Assembly (NCBI GenBank): GCA_009835735.1
Contig: VXWX01000166.1
Coordinates: 1 to 37,952 of the forward strand
Length of the DNA stretch: 37,952 bases
DNA from: Acidimicrobiaceae bacterium
GTDB lineage: Bacteria > Actinomycetota > Acidimicrobiia > Acidimicrobiales > Aldehydirespiratoraceae
Direction: 5' to 3'
Both the position numbers and the translations under genes were made by a program. Position 1 is the first letter of the stretch. The number at the start of each line of letters is the position of its first letter. Positions 14,718 to 22,764 of this stretch are shown piece by piece. The notes under the pieces are model-generated. The model searched no databases, was not told where the DNA came from, and saw only the letters and a program-made list of their open reading frames with translations.

Positions 14718-14786
14718 GGCCGGGCTCCGGTCAGTCTTCGGGCCCGGGCCTGGGCCTCGGCTACTGCTTCGGCCACGTCGAGGGTG
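14580..14786 (-). repeat. Three tandem 69-bp units at the deaminase 3' end
   Basis: Read on the minus strand, unit 1 (14786-14718, one base short) is the end of the amidohydrolase, unit 2 is 14717-14649 and unit 3 is 14648-14580. Units 2 and 3 are exactly 69 bases and stay in one frame. All three encode an Ala/Glu/Arg-rich helix ending in L-T/A-G. Confidence 0.8.
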
Positions 14787-16045
14787 AGCACCCGGCCGTC
14801 TTCCACGACTTTGCGGCCGGCCACCCATACCGCGCTGATCGCCCTCGGGGAGCCCGACCACACGATCCTCGATAGCGGGTCGTCCTCGGCCTCGATCACC
14901 GGGTGCAGCGCCGGCTCCGACGCCGACAGCGCCATCATGTCGGCCCAGCACCCCGGTGCCAGCCGCCCCAGACCGTCCCACCCCAGAACCTCGGCCGCGC
15001 CGGCGGTGGTCATCCGCAGCGCCTCGGCCGGCCCGAACGTCTGGGCGTCGCCCGAGCGGATCCGGGCGGTGCGGATGGCGGTGCGCATCTCCTCGAACAG
15101 GTCGAGGCGGTGGTGCGACGCCGGCCCGTCCGTCCCTATCGCCAGCCGCAGCCCGGCGGCCTGCATGTCGGTCACCGGGGCCACCCCGGAGGCGTGTTTG
15201 GCGTTGGAGCACGGGCAGTGCACCACGGCGGTGTCGTTGCGGGCCAGCACGTCGATGTCGTCGGGGGTCAGCCACACGCCGTGGGCTGCGATCACGTCGC
15301 CGTCGAGCAGCCCGAGCGACTCGAGGTACTCGGGTGCGGCCAGCCCGCCGGTGCGCTCCCGCACGGCGGCGTCTTCCCATTGCTGCTCGGCCAGGTGGAT
15401 GTGCACCGGCATACCGGCGCCGGCTGCCCGTTCAGCGATGGCGGTCAGGCACTCCCGCGACACCGAGTAGGCCGCATGGGCCGCCATCCCCACGTCGATC
15501 AGGTCGCTTTCGGCCCACCGGTCCCGCAGCGCCACCATCTCGTCGAGCTGCTCGGGCCACGGCCTGGTAAGGGTGAAGTCGGGGTCTTCGATCACGCCGG
15601 GGGTCACCAGGCAGCGCATCCCGGCGTCGGTGGCGCCCTCGGCCACGGCCTGGCCGCTGAAGTACATCTCGACCGATGTGGTGATCCCGTTGGCCAGCAG
15701 TTCGAGTGCCCCGAGCCGCATCCCGGCTCGCACGTCTCCGGGGGTGAGCTTCGACTCGCGGGGCCACATCACCTCGTGCAGCCAGCGGTCCACCGGCAGC
15801 CCCTCACCGGCGCCTCTCAGCAGCACCATCGGCGTGTGGCAGTGGGCGTTGATGAGGCTCGGCATGAGGATGCCGGTTGTGTGCACGGTGGCGCCGGGGC
15901 CGAGTGCCGGCGCGTCCGCGGCGGGGCCGCACCAGGCGATCCGACCGTCGTCGCCCACGTCCACCGCGCCGCCGCTGATCGGTGCGGGGACGGCGCCGGC
16001 CGGCCCGTCCATGGTGACGAGCACGTCGCACAGGTACCGGTCCAT
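14714..16045 (-). CDS. Methylthioadenosine/S-adenosylhomocysteine deaminase-like amidohydrolase
   Basis: A 443-residue metal-dependent deaminase of the MtaD/SsnA/TrzN amidohydrolase group. The metal and catalytic sites are visible: INAHCHTPMVLLRG (HxH), VHIHLAEQ with the catalytic Glu, AHGVWL, VVHCPCSNAKHASGVAP, and the aspartate in IGTDGPASHHRLDLFEEMR. These blocks are typical of MTA/SAH deaminases, although guanine deaminase and atrazine-type hydrolases are close. I prefer ATG 16045 (AGGG 9 bases upstream) over an in-frame TTG at 16054. The 3' end lies inside a three-fold 69-bp repeat and the stop may come from a one-base loss. With the phosphorylase and MtnA beside it, deamination of MTA to methylthioinosine is the best guess. 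Confidence 0.82.
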   Translation of the reverse strand: MDRYLCDVLVTMDGPAGAVPAPISGGAVDVGDDGRIAWCGPAADAPALGPGATVHTTGILMPSLINAHCHTPMVLLRGAGEGLPVDRWLHEVMWPRESKLTPGDVRAGMRLGALELLANGITTSVEMYFSGQAVAEGATDAGMRCLVTPGVIEDPDFTLTRPWPEQLDEMVALRDRWAESDLIDVGMAAHAAYSVSRECLTAIAERAAGAGMPVHIHLAEQQWEDAAVRERTGGLAAPEYLESLGLLDGDVIAAHGVWLTPDDIDVLARNDTAVVHCPCSNAKHASGVAPVTDMQAAGLRLAIGTDGPASHHRLDLFEEMRTAIRTARIRSGDAQTFGPAEALRMTTAGAAEVLGWDGLGRLAPGCWADMMALSASEPALHPVIEAEDDPLSRIVWSGSPRAISAVWVAGRKVVEDGRVLTLDVAEAVAEAQARARRLTGARP

Positions 16046-16078
16046 CGCGCCCAACCCTAGAGAACCGCCCTGCCTCTC

Positions 16079-16131
16079 CCGAAATTCCTGTGGTAAAGGA
16101 CCTGAGGGGTCCTCAACTGCAGGGATTTCGG
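16079..16131. promoter_or_regulatory. Nested inverted repeat between the deaminase and mtnA genes
   Basis: Outer arms CCGAAATTCCTG (16079-16090) and CAGGGATTTCGG (16120-16131) pair with one G-T. An inner stem AGGACC/GGTCCT (16097-16102 and 16108-16113) sits around a 5-base loop. It occupies the divergent promoter gap, 19 bases before the likely mtnA -10 box, so it suits an operator controlling both salvage genes. It resembles but does not align with the 43-bp palindromic family. Confidence 0.55.
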
Positions 16132-16149
16132 CGGAGGGGCGGCGACAAC

Positions 16150-16155
16150 TAGCCT
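16150..16155 (+). promoter_or_regulatory. Probable -10 box of mtnA
   Basis: TAGCCT lies 9 bases before the ATG at 16165, which implies a leaderless or nearly leaderless transcript. Confidence 0.45.
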
Positions 16156-16164
16156 CGACAGCCG

Positions 16165-17184
16165 ATGGATGGCGGCAGTTTGCGGACGCTGGACTGGGCC
16201 GGCGGCCCGGACGGCGTGGTCGAGATGGTCGACCAGACCGCCCTGCCCGGCGCCTACACCGTCCTGCGCATCGACAACGTGCCCGACATGGTGGCCGCCA
16301 TCCAGCGCCTGTCGGTCCGGGGCGCCCCCGCCATCGGCGTGGCCGGCGCCTTCGGTGTGGCCCTGGCCGTGCGGGCCCACGGCACCAGCGGCCCGGCGTT
16401 CGACGACGCCGTCGCCTCCCTGCGCCAGGCCCGACCCACAGCCGTGAACCTGGCCCGCATGGTGGACCGGGCCGCGGCCAGGGCTCCCGAGGGTTTCGAC
16501 GCGGTGCTGGCCGAGGCCGCCGCCATCCGCGACGAGGAGTTGGCCGCCTCGCACGCCATGGGCAGCCTGGGCGCCGACCTGGTGCTCGACCTGGTGGGCC
16601 GGGCCGACATCCGGGCCATGACGATCTGCAACACGGGCGGACTGGCCGCGGTGGAGCGCGGAACGGCTCTGGCGGTGATCCAGACCCTGCACGAGCGGGG
16701 CCAACTGGCGGAGGCCTTGGCCCTGGAGACCCGCCCCCTGCTGCAGGGTGCCCGGCTCACTGCCTGGGAGCTGGACCGCATGGGCGCGCCTCACCGCCTG
16801 CTGGTCGACTCGGCCGGTCCGTTCATGCTGGCCAGGGGCCAGGCGGACGTGGTCCTCACCGGCGCCGACCGGGTGGCCGCCAACGGCGACACCGCCAACA
16901 AGATCGGCACGTTCTCGCTGGCCCTCGGCGCCCGCCACGCCGGGGTGCCGTTCATCGTGGTCGCCCCCGAGTCCACCGTCGACGCCGACACCCCCGACGG
17001 CGCCGGCATCGCCATCGAGGACCGGGGCACCGACGAGGTGGTGTCGCTGGCCGGGGTGGCCACCGCCCCCGACGGAACCGCAGCAGCCAACCCCGCCTTC
17101 GACGTAACCCCCGCCGAGCTCATAACCGCGGTCGTCACCGACCAGCGAGTAGTCCGCCTAGACCACAACCAAACCCCCGCCTAG
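16165..17184 (+). CDS. mtnA: S-methyl-5-thioribose-1-phosphate isomerase
   Basis: A 339-residue enzyme that converts methylthioribose-1-phosphate to methylthioribulose-1-phosphate in methionine salvage. The family signature is clear: VRGAPAIGVAGAFGVAL, ICNTGG with catalytic C155, ETRPLLQGARLTAWEL, and LTGADRVAANGDTANKIGT with catalytic D235. Length and N-terminus (DWAGGPDGVVEMVDQTALPG) fit MtnA rather than eIF2B-like regulatory relatives. It is divergent from the MTA-deaminase-like gene, while the phosphorylase lies in the deaminase operon. Together they can carry MTA to methylthioribulose-1-P without a kinase. The later steps (MtnB/C/D or an aldolase) are not in the window. Confidence 0.93.
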   Translation: MDGGSLRTLDWAGGPDGVVEMVDQTALPGAYTVLRIDNVPDMVAAIQRLSVRGAPAIGVAGAFGVALAVRAHGTSGPAFDDAVASLRQARPTAVNLARMVDRAAARAPEGFDAVLAEAAAIRDEELAASHAMGSLGADLVLDLVGRADIRAMTICNTGGLAAVERGTALAVIQTLHERGQLAEALALETRPLLQGARLTAWELDRMGAPHRLLVDSAGPFMLARGQADVVLTGADRVAANGDTANKIGTFSLALGARHAGVPFIVVAPESTVDADTPDGAGIAIEDRGTDEVVSLAGVATAPDGTAAANPAFDVTPAELITAVVTDQRVVRLDHNQTPA

Positions 17185-17202
17185 CGGTCGGCCGCCTGAG
17201 AC

Positions 17203-18075
17203 ATGCCTGTGCAGTACGCGTTTGTGGACTTGCCGACCCGGGTGGAGGCTGCGGTGGCCAATGCGGCCCGGGCCGAGGCGGCAGGGCTTGACCGTTTCAT
17301 GGTGCCCCAGGTCGAGCGGGCCGACCCGATCGCGGTGCTGGCGGTGGTGGCCGACCGGGTGCCCCGCATCGAGCTGGCCACCAGCGTGATCGTCATCCAG
17401 TCGACGCTGCCGGGGCTGCTGGCCCAGCAGACCCGCACCGTCAACCAGATCAGCGGCGGCCGGTTCACGCTCGGCATCGGGGTGTGCCACCAGCCCATCG
17501 TGACCGAGGCGTTCGGGCTCGAGTGGCGCCGGCCCTACAGCCACATGGTCCAGTACCTCGACGCCCTGCTGCCGCTGCTGACCGATCAGGCGGCGGATGC
17601 CGTCGGCGACCTGGCGTCGCACCGGGGCGAGATCCTGGTGCCCGGTCCGACTCCCAGGGTGATGCTGGCGGCCATGGGGTCGAAGATGCTGGCGCTGGCC
17701 GCGGCCCGCACCGAGGGCACGATCCTGGCCTGGACCGGGCCCCGCACCATCGAAGAGCACGTGCGTCCCACCATCGGCGACGCCCAGATCTCGGCCACCG
17801 TGTGGGTGTGCGTGACCGACGACCCCGACGGCGCCCGGATCCGCCTCGGCGAACTGCTGGCCGGCTACGGGACGCTGCCGTCGTATCAGGCCATGGCCAG
17901 CCGGGAGAGGGTGGCCGACATGATGGACCTCCTCGTCATCGGCAACCCGGATCAGGTCCGGGCCGAGCTGGCCCGCTACGCCGCCGCCTCCGCCGACGAG
18001 ATCGCCATCATCCTCCAGGGCAACCGCACCGAGCGAGAAGCCGGCTGGGCCATGATCGAGGAAGGCCTGGCCTAA
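17203..18075 (+). CDS. F420-type LLM-class oxidoreductase
   Basis: A 290-residue luciferase-like TIM-barrel protein, shorter than the one at 4451. Blocks such as ARAEAAGLDRFMVPQ, IELATSVIVIQST, GRFTLGIGVCHQPIV and RPYSHMVQYLDALLPLL are like the actinobacterial F420-dependent subgroup typified by TIGR03564. It would reduce or oxidise a small organic molecule with F420, but the substrate cannot be told. The ATG lies 18 bases after the mtnA stop without a clear ribosome site, so it is probably the second gene of the mtnA transcript. Its TAA shares bases with the stop of the convergent RDD gene. Confidence 0.83.
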   Translation: MPVQYAFVDLPTRVEAAVANAARAEAAGLDRFMVPQVERADPIAVLAVVADRVPRIELATSVIVIQSTLPGLLAQQTRTVNQISGGRFTLGIGVCHQPIVTEAFGLEWRRPYSHMVQYLDALLPLLTDQAADAVGDLASHRGEILVPGPTPRVMLAAMGSKMLALAAARTEGTILAWTGPRTIEEHVRPTIGDAQISATVWVCVTDDPDGARIRLGELLAGYGTLPSYQAMASRERVADMMDLLVIGNPDQVRAELARYAAASADEIAIILQGNRTEREAGWAMIEEGLA

Positions 18076-18656
18076 GGGCCGGGTGCCGGCGGCCCGGCGG
18101 GCGGAGCAAGCCAGGATGCCTCCACCACCACGGTTCCGGCGATCATGTCGTGCCAGCCCCGCCGGCCCCTGCCCCACAGCGGCGACACGTGGATCAGCAA
18201 CCACAGCCCGGGTATGCCCACGTAAGGCATCGGCAGGCCGATCGCGGCGGCGACGGCCCACCCGAGCGTGCCGGCCCAAATCGGGACTGCCCAGCGCGCG
18301 ACGCACCTGGACGCCGACGCGGCGCCGCCGTCCTGGTAGCGCACAATTCTCACCTGCTGGCCGCGCTTGCCGATGGTCTGTCCCGAACGGGCGGTCGTGA
18401 CCGGCTCGTAGAGCAATGCCACCAGTGACGCCATGCCGACGATGAAGAGGGCCAGCAGGCTGCTGACCACGGCTTGAGTGTTCTCGTCGCCCCAGTTCCA
18501 GTCGGCGCCGAGGAGAAGCCCCACGACGACGGCTGCCACTGCAAGGAGAATGGCCGCCAGCATGATCAGCGCCATGACGATGCAGTCGTGGAACCTGGCC
18601 AGGAAACGCTCAGGGATGCCGGCCAGCGGGGCCTCAACCCCATTGCGCAGCGTCAT
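18072..18656 (-). CDS. RDD-family membrane protein
   Basis: A 194-residue integral membrane protein. The name-giving residues are seen in PERFLARFHDCIVMAL (R17, R21, D24) at the first helix. Hydrophobic helices lie at about 25-50, 62-83 and 123-160, with SGQTIGKRGQQVRIVR between the second and third, and the closing RGRRGWHDMIAGTVVV motif is typical. RDD proteins are mostly of unknown function; some act in ion or small-molecule transport. The open frame continues upstream across the tRNA, so I set the start at the first ATG after it, 18656. No strong ribosome site is seen. Confidence 0.78.
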   Translation of the reverse strand: MTLRNGVEAPLAGIPERFLARFHDCIVMALIMLAAILLAVAAVVVGLLLGADWNWGDENTQAVVSSLLALFIVGMASLVALLYEPVTTARSGQTIGKRGQQVRIVRYQDGGAASASRCVARWAVPIWAGTLGWAVAAAIGLPMPYVGIPGLWLLIHVSPLWGRGRRGWHDMIAGTVVVEASWLAPPAGPPAPGP

Positions 18657-18674
18657 CGTCCGTGGCCGTGCACG

Positions 18675-18745
18675 AGCGGATGACGAGAATCGAACTCGCA
18701 TTCTCAGCTTGGGAAGCTGATGTTCTACCATTGAACTACACCCGC
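18675..18745 (-). tRNA. tRNA-Gly (CCC)
   Basis: Read on the minus strand, the acceptor arms GCGGGTG and CATCCGC pair fully (one G-T). The D arm GTTC-AATGGTA-GAAC, the anticodon stem TCAGC/GCTGA with loop TTCCCAA and the T arm GCGAG-TTCGATT-CTCGT are all intact. The anticodon is CCC, so it reads GGG. The CCA end is not encoded. Confidence 0.95.
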
Positions 18746-18787
18746 GAAGGGCCGCGAGCGTAGCCACCGCAGCGTCCGCTGCAAGTC

Positions 18788-19567
18788 CTAGCTGTAGCGC
18801 ACGTAGACGGGGCGGTCGGTGTCGGACCGTTCGGGGTCGAACCCGTAGCCGAGCCCGTCGAAGTCCCGCAGCCCCCTCACCGATTTGACCCGGTTGCGGA
18901 TGATCCACCCGGCCATCGATCCGCGGGCCCGCTTGGCGAAGAACGAGATCATCTTGGGTTCTGCGTCGCCCCGGCCGTCCAGGAAGGCGGGCGTCACCAG
19001 CCGACCCTCCAGCCGGGCCGCGTCCACCGAGCGGAAGTACTCGTGCGACGCCAGGTTCACCACCACGGCTGGTCCCGGGCTGGCGGCCAGGTCCTCGTTG
19101 AGCGCCTCGGTGATGCGCTCGCCCCAGTAGGCGTACAGGTCCCGTCCCCGGTCGGTGGCCAGCTTGGACCCCATCTCCAGCCGGTACGGCTGCATCAGGT
19201 CCAGCGGGCGAAGCACCCCGTACAGCCCCGACAGGATGCGCAGCACCTTCTGGGCGTGGGTGTAGTCCCGCTCGGTGAAGGTGGCCGCCGCGTCCATGCC
19301 CTGGTACACGTCGCCGGCGAAGGCCAGCAGCGCGGGCCGGGCGTCGGCGGTGGTGAACGGCGCCTCCCAGTCGGCGTAGCGGTCGAAGTTGAGTTCGGCC
19401 AGCTCGGCGGAGATGTCCATCAGCTTGGCGATCTCGTCGGGCGTCTTCTGGCGCATGACGTCCACCAGCGGCCCGGCCTCATCGAGCATCCGGGGCTGGG
19501 AGTGCTTGCGGGTGGGCAGCTTGGAGCTGTAGTCGAGCGCCTTGGCCGGAGAGACGACGATCAGCAC
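18788..19567 (-). CDS. yaaA: YaaA-family peroxide-stress protein
   Basis: A 259-residue member of the YaaA (DUF328) family, which in E. coli lowers free iron and protects DNA during peroxide stress. The full-length pattern is present: start LIVVSPAKALDY, middle FAGDVYQGMDA and LRILSGLYGVLRPLDLMQPYR, later VVNLASHEYFRSVD and the basic end FFAKRARGSMAGWIIRNRV. The start is GTG 19567, with TATAAC 5 bases upstream as a possible leaderless -10. It stands alone between the tRNA and the aminotransferase gene. Confidence 0.9.
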   Translation of the reverse strand: MLIVVSPAKALDYSSKLPTRKHSQPRMLDEAGPLVDVMRQKTPDEIAKLMDISAELAELNFDRYADWEAPFTTADARPALLAFAGDVYQGMDAAATFTERDYTHAQKVLRILSGLYGVLRPLDLMQPYRLEMGSKLATDRGRDLYAYWGERITEALNEDLAASPGPAVVVNLASHEYFRSVDAARLEGRLVTPAFLDGRGDAEPKMISFFAKRARGSMAGWIIRNRVKSVRGLRDFDGLGYGFDPERSDTDRPVYVRYS

Positions 19568-19604
19568 CGGACCGTTATACCCCCACTAGGGAGTGGGAGC
19601 GCGA

Positions 19605-20843
19605 TCAGGCTGCGGTGGCCTCGCCAGACGACACGGCTTCCGGCTCGCCGGCCCCGGCCTCGGCTCGGGGCTCGAGGTCGGGCAGGCACCGCCGCAGGTT
19701 GCGGATGCCCTGGTTGATGCGCTGGCGGTTCTCGATCAGGGCGAACCGCACGTGGCCCTCGCCGCCGGGTCCGAACCCCACGCCGGGTGATACGGCCACA
19801 TGGGCCTCCCGCACCAGCTTCGACGCGAACTCGATCGAGTCCATGTGCCGGTACGGCTCAGGGATCCTGGCCCAAACGAACATGGTCCCCTTGGGCGGCT
19901 CGACCTCCCAGCCGATGCGGTTGAGGCCGTCGCACAGGGCGTCCCGTCGGCGCTCGTACACGGCGCAGGCCTCCAGCGGGTAGTCGGGCTGCTCCCTCAG
20001 GGTGACCGCCGCCGCGATCTGGATCGGCTGGAACGACCCGTAGTCGAGGTAGCTCTTGAGCTTGGCCAGCGCGGCCACCACTTCGGCGTTGCCCAGCATG
20101 AACGCCATCCGCCATCCGGCCATCGAGAACGACTTGGTGCACGAGTAGAACTCCACCGCGCACTCCTTGGCCCCGTCCACCTGCAGGATCGACGGCGGCT
20201 GGTACCCGTCGAAGCCGAGGTCGGCGTAGGCGTTGTCGTGCACTATCAGCATCTGGCGGTCGCGGGCCCAGTCGACCACTTTCTGCATGAAGTCGAGGTC
20301 GACGCAGGTGGTGGTGGGGTTGTGCGGGAACGAGATCACCGCCACCCGGGGCTTGGGCCGGCTGTAGTGCCAGGTGAGCTGCATCCGGTTGACGAACTCG
20401 TCGCCGTCGGCGAGGGGCACTTCCCGGATCTGGGCGCCGGCGAACAGCGGCCCGTAGATGTGGATCGGGTAGCTGGGGGTGGGCACCAGGCAGGTGTCGC
20501 CGGGCTGGAGCAGCACCCACATGAGGTGGCTGAACCCCTCTTTGGCCCCGATGGTGTTGATGACCTCGGTGTTGGGGTCGAGCTCCACCCCGAAGCGGCT
20601 CTGGTACAGGGCGGCGACGTTGCGCCGCAGCGCGGGCAGCCCCCGGCTGGACGAGTACCGGTGGTTTCGGGGGTTGCGGGCCGACTCGCACAGCTTGTCC
20701 ACCGCGATCTCCGGTGACGGCAGGTCGGGGTTGCCGAACCCGAGGTCGATGATGTCGGCGCCCTCGTGGCGGAGCTGGATCTTCAGGTCGTTGATGATCG
20801 TGAAGACGTACGGCGGAAGGCCGTTGATCCGGCGGAACTCCAT
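19605..20843 (-). CDS. AlaC-like class I/II aminotransferase
   Basis: A 412-residue PLP-dependent aminotransferase of fold type I, closest in layout to AlaC-type alanine:pyruvate transaminases. The Schiff-base lysine is K237 in SCTKSFSMAGWR; N175 (FPHNPT), D203 (VHDNAYADL) and the opening FRRINGLPPYVFTII with DLGFGNPDLPSP are family marks. I chose ATG 20843, since TACCTT lies exactly 7 bases upstream as a leaderless promoter; 14 upstream codons in frame look non-coding. The Glu/Ala-rich last 25 residues are an extra tail. It is divergent from dcd. Confidence 0.85.
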   Translation of the reverse strand: MEFRRINGLPPYVFTIINDLKIQLRHEGADIIDLGFGNPDLPSPEIAVDKLCESARNPRNHRYSSSRGLPALRRNVAALYQSRFGVELDPNTEVINTIGAKEGFSHLMWVLLQPGDTCLVPTPSYPIHIYGPLFAGAQIREVPLADGDEFVNRMQLTWHYSRPKPRVAVISFPHNPTTTCVDLDFMQKVVDWARDRQMLIVHDNAYADLGFDGYQPPSILQVDGAKECAVEFYSCTKSFSMAGWRMAFMLGNAEVVAALAKLKSYLDYGSFQPIQIAAAVTLREQPDYPLEACAVYERRRDALCDGLNRIGWEVEPPKGTMFVWARIPEPYRHMDSIEFASKLVREAHVAVSPGVGFGPGGEGHVRFALIENRQRINQGIRNLRRCLPDLEPRAEAGAGEPEAVSSGEATAA

Positions 20844-20850
20844 CGAACCG

Positions 20851-20856
20851 AAGGTA
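20851..20856 (-). promoter_or_regulatory. Probable leaderless -10 box of the aminotransferase
   Basis: TACCTT on the minus strand, 7 bases before the ATG at 20843. Confidence 0.45.
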
Positions 20857-20920
20857 ACAGGCCGGCCGACCCGAGCAAGTGACATTTGTCACGCCCCGGG
20901 CGCTGGGATAGAACCGCACC

Positions 20921-21487
20921 GTGATCCTGTCGGACCGCTCGATCCGCGAGGCGCTGGCCGCCGGCCGCATCGTGATCGACCCGCTGGACGACGACGCGGT
21001 GCAGCCGTCGTCGGTGGACCTGCGGCTGGGGTCCAGCTTCAGGGTGTTCCGCAACCACACGCTGGGCCACATCGACGTGAAGCAGGACCTGTCGGAGCTG
21101 ACCACCCTGGTGGAGTCCGGCGGTGACGACGACCCGTTCATCCTGCACCCGGGCGAGTTCGTGCTGGGCGCCACCCTGGAGCGGGTGGCGCTGCCCGATG
21201 ACTTGGTGGCCCGCCTGGAGGGCAAGTCGTCGCTGGGGCGGCTGGGGCTGCTGATCCATTCGACGGCCGGTTTCGTGGATCCGGGCTTCGACGGCCAGCT
21301 GACCCTGGAGCTGTCGAATGTGGCCAACCTGCCGATCACGCTGTATCCGGGGATGCGGATCGGCCAGATCAGCTTCCAGCGGATGACCACCCCGGCCGAC
21401 ACCCCTTACGGCTCCAGCGAGCTGGGCTCGAAGTATCACGGCCAGCGGGGGCCGGTCCCGTCCCGCTACTGGGAGAACTTCAAGTAG
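20921..21487 (+). CDS. dcd: dCTP deaminase (probably dUMP-forming)
   Basis: A 188-residue trimeric nucleotide deaminase. The N-terminus [12 protein letters not shown], the block [10 protein letters not shown], the active-site region [24 protein letters not shown] with the catalytic Glu ([19 protein letters not shown]) and the C-terminal [15 protein letters not shown] are typical. The C-terminal form resembles the bifunctional dCTP deaminase/dUTPase of mycobacteria, so direct production of dUMP is likely but should be tested. The GTG start at 20921 is preceded by TAGAAC with a 6-base gap, a possible leaderless promoter. Confidence 0.93.
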   Translation: MILSDRSIREALAAGRIVIDPLDDDAVQPSSVDLRLGSSFRVFRNHTLGHIDVKQDLSELTTLVESGGDDDPFILHPGEFVLGATLERVALPDDLVARLEGKSSLGRLGLLIHSTAGFVDPGFDGQLTLELSNVANLPITLYPGMRIGQISFQRMTTPADTPYGSSELGSKYHGQRGPVPSRYWENFK

Positions 21488-21508
21488 CGCGGGCTGCCGG
21501 GGTGACGG

Positions 21509-22726
21509 TCAGCCGGTGACCACCGGCAGGCTCTCCCAGCCTCGCACGGTGGATGTGCGGGCCTGGACTGCGTTGTCCCAGTCGACGTCCCAGACGGGCC
21601 AGCGCTTGAGCACCTCTTCGAGGGCGATGCGGCCCTCGATCCGGGCCAGCGCCGCGCCCAGGCAGAAGTGGATGCCGTAGCCGAAGGCGAGGTGGAAGTC
21701 GATGTTGCGGTGGATGTCGAAGGTGTCGCCGTGGGCGAACTTGCGGTCGTCGCGGTTGGCCGCTCCGTTGAGCAGCAGCATGACGCTGCCGGCGGGGACG
21801 GTGTGGGAGTGGTGCTCGACGTCGGCGGTCACCCAGCGGGCCTGGACGGGGGAGGGCGTCTCGTAGCGGAGGATCTCCTCGATGGCCTGGGGTATGAGCG
21901 AGCGGTCCTCGACCAGGGCGCGGCGCTGGTCGGGGTGCTCGGCCAGCAGCTTGCCGGTCCAGCCGATGAGGCGGGTGGTGGTCTCGTTGCCGGCCCCGTT
22001 GAGCAGCGAGATGAAGTTCATGACCTCGCCGCGGGTGAGCCGGCGGAGTGTGCCGGTCTCGTCGGTGAACTCGGCGTATAGCAGCTCGGTCATGAGGTCG
22101 TCGGTCGGGTTCTCGGCCCGCCACCTGATGTACTCGCGGAGGAAGTCGGTGGAGCTCACGTCGCCCGGGGACTCGTAGGAGAAGTCGGGCATGGTGCCGT
22201 CGTCGAGCTTGAGGTTGTCGCCGACGATGTCTCGCAGGGTGGTCTGGTCCTGTTCGGGGATGCCGAGGAGCATGCCGATGGCCCGCATCGGCATCTGGGC
22301 GCCGAGATCGGTGATGAAGTCGAACCGGCCGGTGCCGACGTGCGGGTCGAGGCTGCGGGCGCAGAATTCCCGCAGCTTGGCTTCCAGGGCGTTCATCTTC
22401 TTGGGGGTGAACACTCTCGACACGAGGCCCCGGTGGTAGTCGTGGCTGGGCGGGTCCTCGAAGATGATGAAGCCCGGCGGCACGTCCATGCCGCTCTTGA
22501 TGATCTCGAGGACGGTGCCTTTGGCCGAGCTGTAGGTGCGCCAGTCCTTGAACGCGGCGGCGACGTCGTCGAACCGGCTCAGGGCGTAGAAGTCGTACCG
22601 GTCGTTGCGGTACAGCGGCGCCTCGTCGCGCAGCCGCTTCCAGGTGGGGTAGGGGTCGGCGTCGATCTCGAAGTCGAACGGGTCGTAGTACGGGTCGGAG
22701 CGGATCTCTGCCTCGGTGGTAGACAT
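21509..22726 (-). CDS. Cytochrome P450
   Basis: A 405-residue soluble bacterial P450 monooxygenase. The I-helix is GAGNETTTR (residues 244-252), the K-helix ExxR is in IEEILRYETP, and the heme loop is FGYGIHFCLGAAL with Cys355 as the thiolate ligand. Length and layout match actinobacterial P450s that act on lipids, terpenoids or xenobiotics; the substrate is not readable. I start it at ATG 22726, with TAGCGT 10 bases upstream; the longer frame overlaps the divergent SDR gene. No ferredoxin or reductase is adjacent. Confidence 0.93.
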   Translation of the reverse strand: MSTTEAEIRSDPYYDPFDFEIDADPYPTWKRLRDEAPLYRNDRYDFYALSRFDDVAAAFKDWRTYSSAKGTVLEIIKSGMDVPPGFIIFEDPPSHDYHRGLVSRVFTPKKMNALEAKLREFCARSLDPHVGTGRFDFITDLGAQMPMRAIGMLLGIPEQDQTTLRDIVGDNLKLDDGTMPDFSYESPGDVSSTDFLREYIRWRAENPTDDLMTELLYAEFTDETGTLRRLTRGEVMNFISLLNGAGNETTTRLIGWTGKLLAEHPDQRRALVEDRSLIPQAIEEILRYETPSPVQARWVTADVEHHSHTVPAGSVMLLLNGAANRDDRKFAHGDTFDIHRNIDFHLAFGYGIHFCLGAALARIEGRIALEEVLKRWPVWDVDWDNAVQARTSTVRGWESLPVVTG

Positions 22727-22736
22727 TGCCCCGGTC

Positions 22737-22742
22737 ACGCTA
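22737..22742 (-). promoter_or_regulatory. Probable -10 box of the P450 gene
   Basis: TAGCGT on the minus strand, 10 bases before the ATG. Only 38 bases separate the two divergent starts, so the P450 and SDR promoters must overlap. Confidence 0.4.
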
Positions 22743-22764
22743 GGCAGGAGGGCTGATCCGCGCA

